Below are positions 11,857 through 21,989 of a stretch of DNA of 32,164 nt, in pieces (within the stretch, counting starts at the first letter, position 1; every line of letters starts with the position of its first letter). A program made the translations under genes and the position numbers. The notes below the pieces were generated by a model. The model searched no databases and was not told where the DNA came from. It saw only the letters and a list, made by a program, of their open reading frames with translations. Where the stretch lies: contig CAJNOQ010001394.1 of assembly GCA_905250885.1 (NCBI GenBank), positions 1-32,164 on the forward strand. The letters run 5' to 3'. Origin of the DNA: Didymodactylos carnosus. Lineage: Eukaryota; Rotifera; Eurotatoria; Philodinida; Philodinidae.

Positions 11857-13480
11857 CTATTTCAAATGTTTTGCTATCTGTTCATACAGATGTTTAATAG
11901 CCATTTGAATTCTTTTCGGATAATCGCATTCGAATACAGTAAATAAACATATAATAAAACGTAAAACATTTTCTAATCCACTAGATGAAAACTGAATATT
12001 TATTTTCGTTTCCAGTACTATTGTAATTTCACGTCTGTCAGAATTTTTTCCTGATAAATCTATACCCATTTCCTTTTGTTTGGCCCTAAAATATAGAACA
12101 ATTGTGATCTACTATTATTTGCAACAGCATGATACATAAGTTACTTTTTAAACAGTTTTAAGAACTAAATACTCAGATTGAGATTCACGACAAAGATTAT
12201 TTAAGGCTTCAATATCTAAATTTGTTTGCTAGAATGAAAAGGAGCATTTTGCTTAAAAGATAAGACAGAAAGTGAACTTAGTGTCTTTCAGTTAGACTTA
12301 CTGAGGATGAAGTTCTTGGATTACATTTAGATATCAAATCATTTAATGTTCGAACTGCTTTCATTCACTGAATTCTTTCTCTTGTATGGGTTGTTATTAA
12401 TTCATATTCATATGTTATCTATAAATAAGCTTCTAGATGTATGGAAAGAGCAGGAGCCGTAAATCGCCAAAGTGATATGTACTACTTGATCATGCAACAA
12501 TTCGCTATATAAAACACATTTATCAGCAATTGATGATGCTGAATGTAACTTTTTTATTAAACTTCGATGTGTGAGGAATGTCATCTCTTGTAAATGTTTT
12601 GCATGTTGTAATGTACTTGGTTCAATATTTTCTAACTTTTTACATTTCAATTTTTTGATAATTTCACGTAATTCTGTCGTTAAGCGAGTAAATGTTTCAT
12701 CGTATGATTTTGCTGTAGATGACAATGGTGCTGGTAAATCCTTAGGCGCAACGGTGGACGATGTGAAAACAAAAGAAAATTTAATTTAATATTAGACTAT
12801 AAATTAATCAATAATGCGAATCGATTACTAGATGATGAAAACACCATTGGTTCTTGTTTTATTCGTTGTTGCTGTGAAGGAATAATAATCGGTTGTTTCA
12901 ATTGTCGTCATGACCTAGAAGTAGAAATAGATTTTTTTTTATATGCTCATACATACTAAAAATGTTACAAAAACATGTTTTTATTTGTACTTGTAAAATT
13001 TGTATTTGTTTCAGATTTTAATATAGGTATCATATGTGGAATTTGAGGCCGTTCAATAATTCGTACTATTCTTGGTTGTTGTACTGACAACAAATAGTCA
13101 CAAGAAAGGTTCATTTGTGCCTATGAAACCAAAAAACAGGCTATGATTCCATCGTTATATAATAGGAACGACAATATACATTCGACAAATCATCTTTTTC
13201 TACATTTGCAATGGATTGTTTTGTAAAATCGACCCGACTACGTTTAGCAACACTATGATGATCGTTTTAAAGGGAAGAAAATTGGACGCGAAATGCGGGC
13301 AAATTTGTGCAAAAGTATTTTTCGAAAAAACGGCTTTCTATAGAATCAAAAAGGAGTAAAAGGTTATAAACTTACATCAGCAGAATCTTTGTCTAAATTG
13401 CTCCTTTTTTCCTTTTCTAATTTTATTTTTGACTTGGACGTTTGTCTTTTTTCTTGGAGGTAATTTTCCAATAGATCATT
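11857..13480 (-). CDS. Unassigned multi-exon gene, partial model
   Basis: Coding-like exons with splice sites, in transcription order: up to 13480-13376 (Lys/Glu-rich, LLENYLQEKRQTSKSKIKLE, donor GTAAGT); 13120 to ~13013 (AQMNLSCDYLLSVQQPRIVR); possibly ~12890-12840 (QQQRIKQEPMVFSSSS); 12740-12486 (YDETFTRLTTELREIIKKLK, probably helical); 12354-12302 (RTLNDLISKCNPRTSSS); 12228-12173 (QTNLDIEALNNLCRESQSE); 12085-11857 (last exon, ending in IAKHLK and TAG). The last three exons join in frame, as do the first two. The joins around the QQQRIKQEP segment and between 12486 and 12354 do not close in phase, so an exon is missing, mis-set or broken. The Gln-rich and charged helical composition recalls transcription coactivators such as Mediator subunits, but no diagnostic motif is seen and I do not assign a function. 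Confidence 0.5.
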
Positions 13481-13499
13481 TATTTTATTTTATCTTGTT

Positions 13500-13738
13500 C
13501 TTACTCGTTAGTGCACGTGGATAATGGAATAGATATTGATCCTTTCAAAAAAGCAGAAAATGAAACTAAAATTAAAAAAATTAGAAGTTAACCGTACCAG
13601 CTGGAAACCCGGAGCGACAGCTAAATTTGGATATTTCGACACGTTAGCAATACTAATATTTTTGTATCGTAACGAGCCATTATACGATCACGGGTTTGAC
13701 GAAAAAATAATCCAGCAACAGGTTTAATATCGTTAAGG
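13500..13738 (+). other. Exon-like plus-strand segment, uncertain
   Basis: Two overlapping open frames look protein-like. One begins VHVDNGIDIDPFKKAENETK and ends at a stop after ~26 codons. The next (SWKPGATAKFGYFDTLAILI, then YRNEPLYDHGFDEKII) runs to a TAA at about 13725. Together they look like one exon broken by a frameshift or an unplaced intron. No family is recognised and no partner exons were found. Confidence 0.25.
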
Positions 13739-14007
13739 ATCGTTCCCACGATATAGATAACAAATATTTCTAAAAGTCAACATCAATCTAAAAGAAACGA
13801 TAACAATGAGAAGAGGTTCATACGACCAAGCTTAATTCGATGATGTACGTAACCTTTTTACACAAACAACTACTTGACAAAAGTATAAAAACACAGAACA
13901 ACAATAGAAAAACTCAGTATAGTGCGGTTCATAAATTTGGAACCTAAAACGCAAAATAATGTGGATTGCACACGCATTAAGAATAAAGAAATGTTTACCT
14001 TTCAACT

Positions 14008-15306
14008 TCAGATGAATAGTCTACCGTATGGACGTAACGCAACATAATTATTATTATTTGAATTAACTAATTTCAGTGGCCATACATGTTTTAAATCAGT
14101 AACTACTACTGTGCCAAATCGTCCACGTTCTTGAACTTGAAAAGTTCTAATGTATTGATCATAACTTGTCATTTTAAAAAAAATGGATACCAAATGTAGG
14201 TATGCCATCAGCAACAAATATATGATCAATCTTGAACAATTCAATATTGTCTGATAAGTGTGCATTTGATGTACATAACACTGCAGCATCGGTATACCAT
14301 ATTGAATTTACTTTAATTTTTCGTGCAGTATGAGCTGGTAGAACCGGCAAATCCCATATTTCAAGATTTTCAGATAAAGCAGCTGTTATTGGGGCAATAT
14401 CATTAAAACCTTTGAAAAACTGATGTTTCCTTTCGCTACTAAGACATTGTGTGTATTTTAATGAGCTAAAGGGAACCATTTGACGGGAAAAATGTAGCAA
14501 AAAATGATATTTTTGTTTAATAGTATCTGGCTAAAGTTTCTTCATCCAATAATTATGATGTAATATAGATTGTAGCAGCTGTTATACGGTTATTTTATCA
14601 ACTTCAGATGAATAGCACAAATTAACAGTATCAAGTAATACTAACACAGCACCATGTTGTTCGCATTTTGATTGATTAATTTAATAAACGAAAAATTGAT
14701 AAAAAGATGATATATTTGCATTGCATCCAACGGCATTCCTGTAAAATATAAGACGTGGTCACCACCTGACTGGCAAGCCAAATTTTCATCATATTCAAAT
14801 GAGGTCTGGATGCCTTTTCATGAATATTGTAATCGAAGTTATTAACAGCATGACAAAACTGTTCCATGGTAAAATAATTCGATCGCACAGAATAATCCAA
14901 AAAAGAGTTGAGATAAAATTTACAAACATCTAAACGCAGCAGAACGTTGTGAACATAAAATAGAACAACTATACTGTTGCCGGGATTTTTAGGCAAAAAG
15001 CATTGTCTTATCCACTGATGACAAAAACCTGTGTGAGATACCCTGAAGCAGGGCGTGCATCGGGTCAAATAAAACTTTGACCGTTGGGTCAAAATGTGGT
15101 AAATTTGAAAATATGCTTCTTCTGTTGCTAAAAACCCAATGTTGTTCGCCAGAATTCGAGATAACTATTATTTCCACCAGAAGACATATTTTCAATAACA
15201 GAACAGGTGCCTTCATAATCTCACATAATTCTATGAAACCTAAAATAGCTTGGTACACAGTTTTAAAAAATAGAATAGGTACGATGGTAAGGTGCGCGCA
15301 ATTCAA
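14008..15306 (-). pseudogene. Decayed TNP2-like DNA transposase
   Basis: Fragments in shifting frames follow the order of TNP2-like transposases found in many invertebrate genomes. At 15130-15050 there is LPHFDPTVKVLFDPMHALLQ, matching the family's 'D.MHdLLeG' motif. Near 14840-14760 are NNFDYN and MMKIWLASQVV, matching 'L..SASQ..'. Around 14640-14500 a conserved-looking LLD segment and KYHFLLHF occur, interrupted by at least two in-frame stops. At 14465-14400 SLKYTQCLSSERKHQFFK matches 'rFEaKH.yfK'. The tail near 14260-14010 continues the pattern. Stops and frameshifts show that it is dead. I did not find the element's terminal repeats, so its length is unknown. Confidence 0.75.
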
Positions 15307-15309
15307 AAA

Positions 15310-16245
15310 TTGAGCACTATCTTAGTTTTCGATTAGAAGCTACATATTCCGATAGCCCTGACTGAGCTAATTCCAAATATCACCTTTTTATTTGAATTCG
15401 ATAAGTTTTCGGGTGGAGATCCTCAAAATACTGAGAGCTCCGAAAAGACAAAGGATTTGCGTCACTTTGAGGAAACTTGATATTTCGTCCTCTTCCTCTC
15501 ACTGTAACTTTCTGAATTTGATATATTCGGATTCAACATCGAAAACTGAGTCTAATCATGTGCCTTTGAGCCACACAGAACAAAAGCCCCGTGTTACACA
15601 ATTTCGACAAGAGTAGGCAAGCGACATCATGAACTACTTTTCTCGCAAACCTATCTCCTCCCTGGTTTTGAAACTTTTCTCCAACCGTCATGCGCCATTC
15701 GAATCGCCATTTAAAGCTGAACAAAAGTACGTATCGCTTTTTTTTCTAATATTCTTATCTTACTGAGAATACCCATTTTTTCCATTCCAGTGACAAAATC
15801 GCCAAAAAATGAGGTCGTATTTTGAGTTTTTGAATACAAAAAGTTTATCTTCAAGCAAAATGGGATATTCGGAATCAGTATGAAAAACTGCATCGAATAA
15901 TCTATATTTTATCAAAAACTATTTTCCGGATTTTGACGGAAAATAGTTTTTGATAAAATATAGTTATATCTTTTAGCTTAATTTTTGCTATAAACTAGTG
16001 ATTTATAATTGCTTTCTCTTCTTCGTAGGTACACTTAGGGTTGGTGAAAATAACGATGATGAGGATGAACAACAACAAATTGAGCAACGAATTAGATGAG
16101 GACGAATATTAATTGAAAGTAGATCTTTTCCTATCTCATAATGATACACATGGGGACTTTAGCTAGCTAAAACTAAACGAGACTGATTTTTAGTTTTAGA
16201 TGACGGTGAACCAGAAGAAGCCAATAATGTTACTATTTGTCTTAC
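15310..16245. other. Non-coding, repeat-derived region
   Basis: Probably includes flanking sequence of the dead TNP2-like element. It contains the 27-bp-arm hairpin at 15902-15963. An acidic exon-like stretch at 16029-16088 (VGENNDDEDEQQQIEQRI, after an AG) and another at ~16199-16240 (DDGEPEEANN) resemble coding sequence but cannot be linked to a gene. Confidence 0.35.
15902..15963. repeat. Perfect hairpin with 27-bp arms
   Basis: 15902-15928 and 15937-15963 are exact reverse complements (core TTTTATCAAAAACTATTTTC) around the 8-nt loop GATTTTGA. Such perfect arms in a decayed region suggest recent insertion or gene conversion. Confidence 0.9.
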
Positions 16246-16351
16246 AAAAATTTTTTTTATCAGCACTTGTACACACCAGTGCGGAGTGATATATTTTTTT
16301 TGGCACCGGTGCGAAACTTGAAAATTTCTCTTGGCACTCAGTGTCGACTCC

Positions 16352-17341
16352 CTACAAAAAAATATTTTATCGGCACTGGTTATACACCGGTGCGCACCAG
16401 TGCCGAAGTTTTGTTTTGTCGATTTCTGTCTATATTAACATCACAGTGTACTTTGAATATTTCGAACGTCTTTCTGACATCATCTTTTCCTGCTCATAAG
16501 AGAAGTGCCGAGGCAATGCCACACGGCTTTGGCATGTCAGTGTGATACTGATCAGTGCCGCATTCTAATACAAAATTTACAATAGCCACTATAATAAAAA
16601 ACTAACTAAATTGATTAAATAAATTTCAGTGTGGCACTTTTTGGGAATGAATGAATGTATTTTGACTAAAGGTGTTACATAGCCAGGAAACAGTAAACAA
16701 GCAAAAAAAGAAAGTTTCGCTTACATAAGAGGCACTGTTGCCGATAGTGAGAGAGAAAAAATGAATCTGTATAGTGAGAGAAAAAAAGAAAGAACAACAA
16801 TAGTCTTTATGAGCCGAAAGAACAGCAGAAAGATCAAGAACATACTAAAAATAATTTACATGATTTTTAAGAAGCATTTGAAATAAATTTAAACCGGCTG
16901 TGTGTGCTATTGAGGGAGGAAGATCATTCCACTGCTTAGAGGTGAGGGGTAAGAAAGAAGAGGATGAAGCTTTTGTGGAAAAATGTGTAGTGAGAACCGG
17001 TATGTCATGTCCAAAACGCATAGATTTCCGATTATGAGAAGGTGTAATGAGGTTAAGATGTGAAAGAGGACTTGTGCCATAGTAAATTTTATGGAAATGA
17101 ATGAGTTTGAAATAGAGTCTACGATTTTTGAGACAACAAAGTTAATTTGGAATGAAGTGTTATCTGATCGATCGAGTAGTCTTTCATTATAACTCTGGCA
17201 GCCAAACATCGTCCAAAATAGACAGATGTGATTTAAATGAACTGTCGTAAAGAATACAAGCATATTCAAGAACCAGCAGAAATATATCGGCACTGGTGCA
17301 CACTGGTTTTTACCAGTGCCGCACAAGAATTTTTTTTATAG
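16352..17341. mobile_element. ~990-bp TIR element with CGGCACTGGT termini
   Basis: The ends 16352-16405 and 17289-17341 are inverted copies of about 53 bp. Each is itself palindromic, reading CGGCACTGGT ... ACCAGTGCCG, with an A/T-rich outer part (CTACAAAAAAATATTTTAT on the left). A diverged extra copy of the left end lies at ~16246-16290, and more CACTGGTGC-like motifs occur at 16300-16345 and near 16550. The interior is largely occupied by the 3' end of a retrotransposon. No transposase is seen. This is a non-autonomous DNA element of unknown family. Confidence 0.7.
16645..17275 (-). pseudogene. Truncated non-LTR retrotransposon, 3' end of the reverse transcriptase ORF
   Basis: On the minus strand the frames near 17270 read LEYACILYDSSFKSHL, then after stops and a frameshift RRLYFKLIHFHKIYYG, and finally SKQWNDLPPSIAHTAGLNLF. 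These match the C-terminal region of many non-LTR retrotransposon polyproteins ('LEYA.vvw', 'RR..l.l...yKi.hg', 'WN.LP..i'). The reading frame ends near 16850. About 200 bp of 3' untranslated sequence follows, finishing in a short ATTC repeat at 16645-16660, like the simple 3' tails of such elements. It is 5'-truncated, carries in-frame stops and is inactive. Confidence 0.8.
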
Positions 17342-18060
17342 GGTATAACGTTTATATGTTTATTTTTTTTTATTACTTGCGTGTGAACTATGTAAAAAGT
17401 TATTTTTCTTTTGCTTATTAATTTTTTGTTAAGTGTTTTTCTAGAGCTAGATATGCCGTTCTTGTTTCTTTGTTGTTACAAAGTATTTCTATAAAAATAT
17501 TGTAATAAATGTTTAATTCAACTTCATAAAAACATGCAGAAAGCCTACAAGAACGAAAAACGCAAGAGTCATACCGAGTTCACAAGAGAAGAATCTATTC
17601 TCAATGCACAAGTCTGAACACTCTTGTCATGAATCAGCCACGTGACTCTTGTCTGAACTGTCAAGGCTGACGATTCCGACAAGAGTCTTTAGGCATCATC
17701 TAATCTAACAAGAATAAAATATTTAGATACATTTTGATGCGAGATACTAAAAAACAGCTTTGTGAATATAAGGATGAACGGTGTCCTAATGACTTTTGAT
17801 GTTCAAAACACTATCTGATGATCTTTGCTGTTTCACTCCCTTGATAAGTAGTTTTAGGGAATTTTTGATATAATATAGGTGACTAGAAAAAACCCGTGGA
17901 AAACCACGGACGCACAGAATTTGTATATTTTCTAAAAATGTTTGCGGCAAAATTTTTGAGATTTTTCTTTTCGAGATTTAGCCACCATACCATATTTTTG
18001 GCCTTTTCTTATTATTATATTGGCACTTATCGGCTAATTAGCCTAATTAGGATATTTATC
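17342..18060. other. Non-coding region with repeat motifs
   Basis: No gene is seen. Imperfect copies of CAAGAGTC and related motifs are scattered over 17560-17690. A hairpin plus CTAG at 17883-17908 could be the end of a Helitron; it is listed separately. Confidence 0.4.
17883..17908 (-). mobile_element. Possible Helitron 3' terminus
   Basis: Read on the minus strand: a 6-bp stem CCGTGG/CCACGG with a TTTT loop, then GTTTTTT, then CTAG followed by T. Helitrons end in a short hairpin about ten bases before CTRR and insert between A and T. The pattern fits, but the stem is short and I found no matching 5' TC end, so this is tentative. Confidence 0.3.
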
Positions 18061-18378
18061 TAATTGAAATCTGATCTCGAATTCGGATTGTCCACCCCCC
18101 GTGTGACGGCACTCACCGTCATTGACTTCCGCGCTCTCTCCTCGCGCCCGTTCAAGGCATACGATATATCTTGTTTCGACTTCGGTTAGTTACAGTAGAT
18201 TTCTAACTTTGATCATTCTGATCGGACTTCCTTTTCATCCGATCGTTGAACTCTCCCTCTTTTTTCTCTCACTTGGCTTCTTCCTTGTTCACCGATCTCT
18301 CAATACATTGCTCGGTCTTCTCTCAATCTCAGCTCATCCGATCGGAGTAGCGCCTGGACTCGCTTCGTGCTGCTTTTC

Positions 18379-18797
18379 ACCCCGGTTACTCTTTGGTGAA
18401 GTTTTAAAGTCGTTTGTGTTTTGGGTTTTACCCAATAGATAGCGCTGTTTAGTGTCTTAGGAGCGTTCCGGACAGAAAGACAGACAGATAGGTCTTGGCT
18501 GCTCTTATGTGTATAATTCATTTCTGACATCGGATTCGAGCTCAGCACCCTCGATCACCTTCGGTCAACTCTTATTCGGAAATTCATTTTTCAATAACTG
18601 ATTTATTAATTATTAACTAATAATAATAATTAATAACTCATTTCTGATATCGGATTCCCCACCCCCAGTTACCCTCTGGTCAAGCTTTATAGTCATTTGC
18701 GTTTTGGGTTTTACCCAATACATTGGCACAGTTTAGTGTCTGAGGAGCGTTTCGGACAGAAGGACGGACAGATATGTCTTGGCTATTCTTATGGGTA
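18379..18797. repeat. Diverged direct repeats of ~135 bp
   Basis: 18379-18512 and 18661-18797 are direct copies sharing GTTTTGGGTTTTACCCAATA and a GGACAGA..GACAGATA stretch. A partial third copy of the linking sequence (TTTCTGACATCGGATTC) lies at 18521-18537, and another (GAATTCGGATTGTCCACC) near 18080. The 18100-18400 flank is richer in GC than its surroundings. The open frames over it lack family features. Probably part of a transposon. Confidence 0.75.
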
Positions 18798-18869
18798 ATT
18801 AGAAATTTGCTCTTTTTCTGTATCTGCCTATTTCTTAAGAGTATTTGGCTAGTTAGTTTAAGAAAAGGC

Positions 18870-19675
18870 ATGAAATATTGTTGTGAGGCTAACTTGTTGC
18901 GTTATACTGTCGTCGGTGAGATTCCTCTCTTGCAATCCTTCTGATTCAAAGAACTGAAGTCCTTTCCGGTAAATTACTTCTGACATGCCCTAAGTAGATA
19001 TTCCATGGATAAACCAATCACAAGAGAGAAAAGTAGAAAATTATTTTTTACACGAGAGAGAGAAAATATTCAAAGACATGGCTGAAATAATATTTACTGA
19101 TGCAGACAGAAGAAAAGCTAAGCAAACCTTTTCTGTAGTTGGGAGATAGATGTCGCCGAAATCAGACGATTTCGATAACAAAAAGAAAGTCGTATACGGC
19201 TAATAAAACTTTACAGAATATAGATAATCTATCATGGCGAGTCCAGCAGAAATACTTGCAGCTTTCCTTTGTATCTTTAGAGGGTATCCAGAAAACATTT
19301 TGGCTTTTTACTACATTTAGAAACTTTAGATTTAAAAAGTTTTCAGTGCATCCACTATAGTCACACCGATGCAATGAAAAATAATTCTGCTCGGATAAAA
19401 TTCATTGGTGAATATTTAAAATTTGAGAGAAAATTAAATATGATTCCACTTTCCACTAAAAAAGTACTAGTTAGTAAAGTAGTGATATTTCTCTCAATGA
19501 AGATGCTCGATCGATTTAATTCAATTGTGTTTCTCCTTATACCAGTGTACTCTTTCTAGCTATGAAGGATATTGTATATTTCATAAGCAAGTGTACAAAA
19601 AAACTTTTCATTTTTAATCCTGTTTACTCATTTCAAAATTATTTTATTAATTAACAACCAACACGCTGTTTGTTT
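18870..19675. other. Region without a firm gene
   Basis: A 28-codon frame at 19234-19320 (MASPAEILAAFLCIFRG) and a 17-codon frame starting near 19149 (MSPKSDDFDNKKK) look mildly protein-like but stand alone. The longer open frames at 19139-19360 and 19162-19374 overlap them on both strands and are probably chance. Confidence 0.3.
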
Positions 19676-19843
19676 ATGAAGAAAGGACGCGAAACGGTTT
19701 CTGTAAGAAAACAGCCCAATATGATTTTGAGCGAAAATGACGGGACATACGTTTTCACTTTCCAACACGACCCACGCTTAAAAACGGTTCCTAGTCTCCT
19801 TGAAAATGAACTTTCTTCTCATTTTTCGTCACCATTTGAATAA
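19676..19843 (+). CDS. Small 55-codon ORF, unassigned
   Basis: ATG to TAA, 55 residues of balanced composition with stretches such as ENDGTYVFTFQHDPRLKTV and a hydrophilic C-terminus (SSHFSSPFE). No signal peptide, membrane segment or known motif is seen. It could be a single-exon microprotein, an exon of a larger gene or a transposon remnant. Its base composition is less AT-rich than the flanks, which favours coding or element origin. Confidence 0.3.
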   Translation: MKKGRETVSVRKQPNMILSENDGTYVFTFQHDPRLKTVPSLLENELSSHFSSPFE

Positions 19844-19984
19844 TGGTCACTCACTTTGTTCCTCAAAGTTTTCATATGATTTCAGAATCATTTGACAAGA
19901 ACTCATATACATATAGAGAGAATTCTCTACGCTACAAAACAAGCAAAATATGCTTTCTGAAACTATGCTCATCAGAAGTGGCCG

Positions 19985-20065
19985 AGCCAGATAATCGGCT
20001 CGCAAACTCGCGCTCACGGACTACCTACGGTCTAAACGTCGGTCCTACGGACTAAACTTGGTCTA
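19985..20065 (+). repeat. Short direct repeats, GGTCTAAACGTCG
   Basis: GGTCTAAACGTCG occurs twice (about 20029 and 20060) with a related TACGGACTAAAC between them, next to GTGGCCGAGC, which resembles a tRNA A box. This could be a fragment of a SINE or tandem repeat. No B box lies at the right distance. Confidence 0.4.
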
Positions 20066-20524
20066 AACGTCGTTCTGTGAATACCGTTCAGCGTACCCGT
20101 TTCTTAAACCACGATGTTTGCGATTTATCTTCATCGCGCTTTTCAATGATTTTGAGACCGAGGTTTCCGTCAATAGAACTGCGGTTCGATGATGTCGCGT
20201 TCTTTACCCGACTGGGCGGTTTACCGCGATACCGGAACCGCATTTTTATCCTTTTTTGTCGTCAGGAAGATGTCGTATCAGGTGTGTCGCCAGGAGAGTA
20301 ATTGCCAGGGATCCCAGATCTTCTGATTTTTGGAACTTTTTCTGCCTCATTTCTGCTCTTTTTTCCGAAAAGGTCTATTGATTTTCTGATTTTGAACTTC
20401 TTTTTCTGAGGTCTTTCTGATTTTCTTGCTTTGGATCTGGTATCCCTGGTCATCTCTCGCATTTGTTTCTTACTTAAAACACTTAAATCGGTAAGATATA
20501 ACATCAGTTTTGATCATTGTATAA

Positions 20525-20598
20525 ACAACCCGAGATGGCTCAATGGAAATATGTTGGACAAGCAAATCAAAGGTAAGGAGTTCGAATCTCATACAACG
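20525..20598 (+). repeat. tRNA-derived relic (A and B boxes)
   Basis: TGGCTCAATGG fits a Pol III A box and GAGTTCGAATCTC, 36 bp downstream, fits a B box. The acceptor arms no longer pair (CCCGAGA against ACAACGC), so this is not a working tRNA but a degenerate tRNA or the head of a SINE. Confidence 0.5.
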
Positions 20599-20694
20599 CA
20601 TATGAAAGATTAGTGGTTTCAGGTAGGCTAACCGCGTAACAGGATCACCGCAGTGCAATAGGAGCAACAACCGCGGTGTATGGATGTGCTAGAA

Positions 20695-20915
20695 AATGTG
20701 TGTTAGAAAATCGCCATTGATTTTTAGAAAGTCCATATATGAAATCACCGAGGATTTTCTATTTTATAGAAAATCGACATTGATTTTCTATAAATAATTC
20801 CCAACAATCTTAAAAATCAAGGGGGATTTTCTATAAAGTTGGAAAATCGGTGAGGATTTTCTGGAAATTTGAAATCCTCAGAGATTTTATAGCCGATTTT
20901 CTATAAAATTGAAAA
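20695..20915. repeat. Minisatellite-like block of GATTTTCTATA motifs
   Basis: The motif GATTTTCTATA and its inverse TATAGAAAATCG recur about eight times in both orientations in 220 bp, often preceded by GAGG. The units are irregularly spaced (about 20-45 bp), so the block can fold extensively. No coding potential. Confidence 0.65.
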
Positions 20916-21608
20916 TAATTCAAGATTACAGTGTACTGTATAGTAAAAAGAAGAACAGAATAAGAATACAATTCAGAAAAGTTTTAGGATTGATTATGTT
21001 TATCTTCTCCATTTATCTGTTGATGCAATAATAGCGACATTAACAACCGATCAGCGACTTTTAATTGGTTCATATCAATGTGAAGAAAAAGTTCAGAGTC
21101 ACTGAAAAGTGCTTTTTCGTATTCAGCACACTCGATAACCCCAAAAATTTTACATTTTTGGCGAGACGTATTGTCAAAAGTTTAAGAAACCTTTTGAACA
21201 AAATGGCGAAAAAAAGTTTCAGTGGTAAAATAGTATTAGTTTCAAAATTTTACTAACCGGGCATCTACGCTGGGTAGAAGGCATTTTATAATGCTTTCAA
21301 AGGAGGAAGCAGAGTGGGAATCGTTTTCGGTTTTACAGGGAACCAATCATTGAATCAAAATTAAAGTCATACTTTTTTTCTACTCTTTCTGGATTTGAAA
21401 CATGCCGCTAATAGTCCGAGAATTATACTTGGAAAACAAGAGGCTATTCTGGTGTATTGAACGTTTGTTATACGTGCCATTTAATACTTAATTGATCTCA
21501 TTCAAAAATCTCCGATAAATCGATGTTTAGAGAAGACGTTATATACCTGACGGTTCATTGTTAATTTGATCTCAAATAATAGTACGTGATCTGATAAAAA
21601 GTATGCTT
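20916..21608. other. Intergenic, no gene seen
   Basis: AT-rich. The open frame at 21065-21256 shows no family feature. Confidence 0.4.
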
Positions 21609-21989
21609 ATTCCATGCAGCGGCGTAACCAGGATTTTTAGTCCAATGGGCAAACTTCTATTGTATCGGAAAAAAACGATGGGCAAAATGGGCAAGGTTTT
21701 TGTCGATGGGCCAAAAGATGTGTGGTCCAAAAAGAACACAAAAAAATGAAATGAGATCCTTTTAATTTTTGAATTAGATTCAAATTCAAAACTAAACAAA
21801 CAATTCTGTCTATAGGCACTCTTACATATATCTTTCTAAGGGTTATACAAAAAAAAACCGCATGGGTATATCTGCTAAGTAAAATTTCAATGGGCAAAAA
21901 CTTACTAATAAAAATTACAATGGGCAAATCTCCAAATGAAATGGGCAATTGCCCATTTGCCTCCCCCTGGATACGCCGCTGATTCCATG
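21609..21989. mobile_element. hAT-type MITE, 365 bp, with 8-bp target duplication
   Basis: The element runs 21617-21981. Its termini are CAGCGGCGTAACCAGG and CCTGGATACGCCGCTG, inverted with one mismatch in 16. The flanks 21609-21616 and 21982-21989 are both ATTCCATG, a perfect 8-bp duplication as made by hAT transposases. ATGGGCAA recurs in the interior and GGGCAATTGCCC lies near the right end. No transposase is encoded. The perfect duplication and near-perfect ends imply fairly recent insertion. Confidence 0.93.

Noticed and set aside
11857-13480. Naming this gene MED15
   Set aside because: Gln-rich and helical charged segments suggested it, but the C-terminal exon does not show the conserved end of MED15 that I would expect, so no name is given.
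16907-17326. 139-codon minus-strand frame as an intact membrane protein
   Set aside because: The conserved retrotransposon signal lies in other frames of the same strand; this hydrophobic frame is a frameshifted shadow of dead RT sequence.
18122-18442. 106-codon hydrophobic plus-strand frame
   Set aside because: It covers a repeat whose second copy is not open, and the minus strand is open over part of the same bases; most likely chance.
20695-20915. CRISPR array
   Set aside because: Units are imperfect, occur in both orientations and are irregularly spaced, and the genome is eukaryotic.
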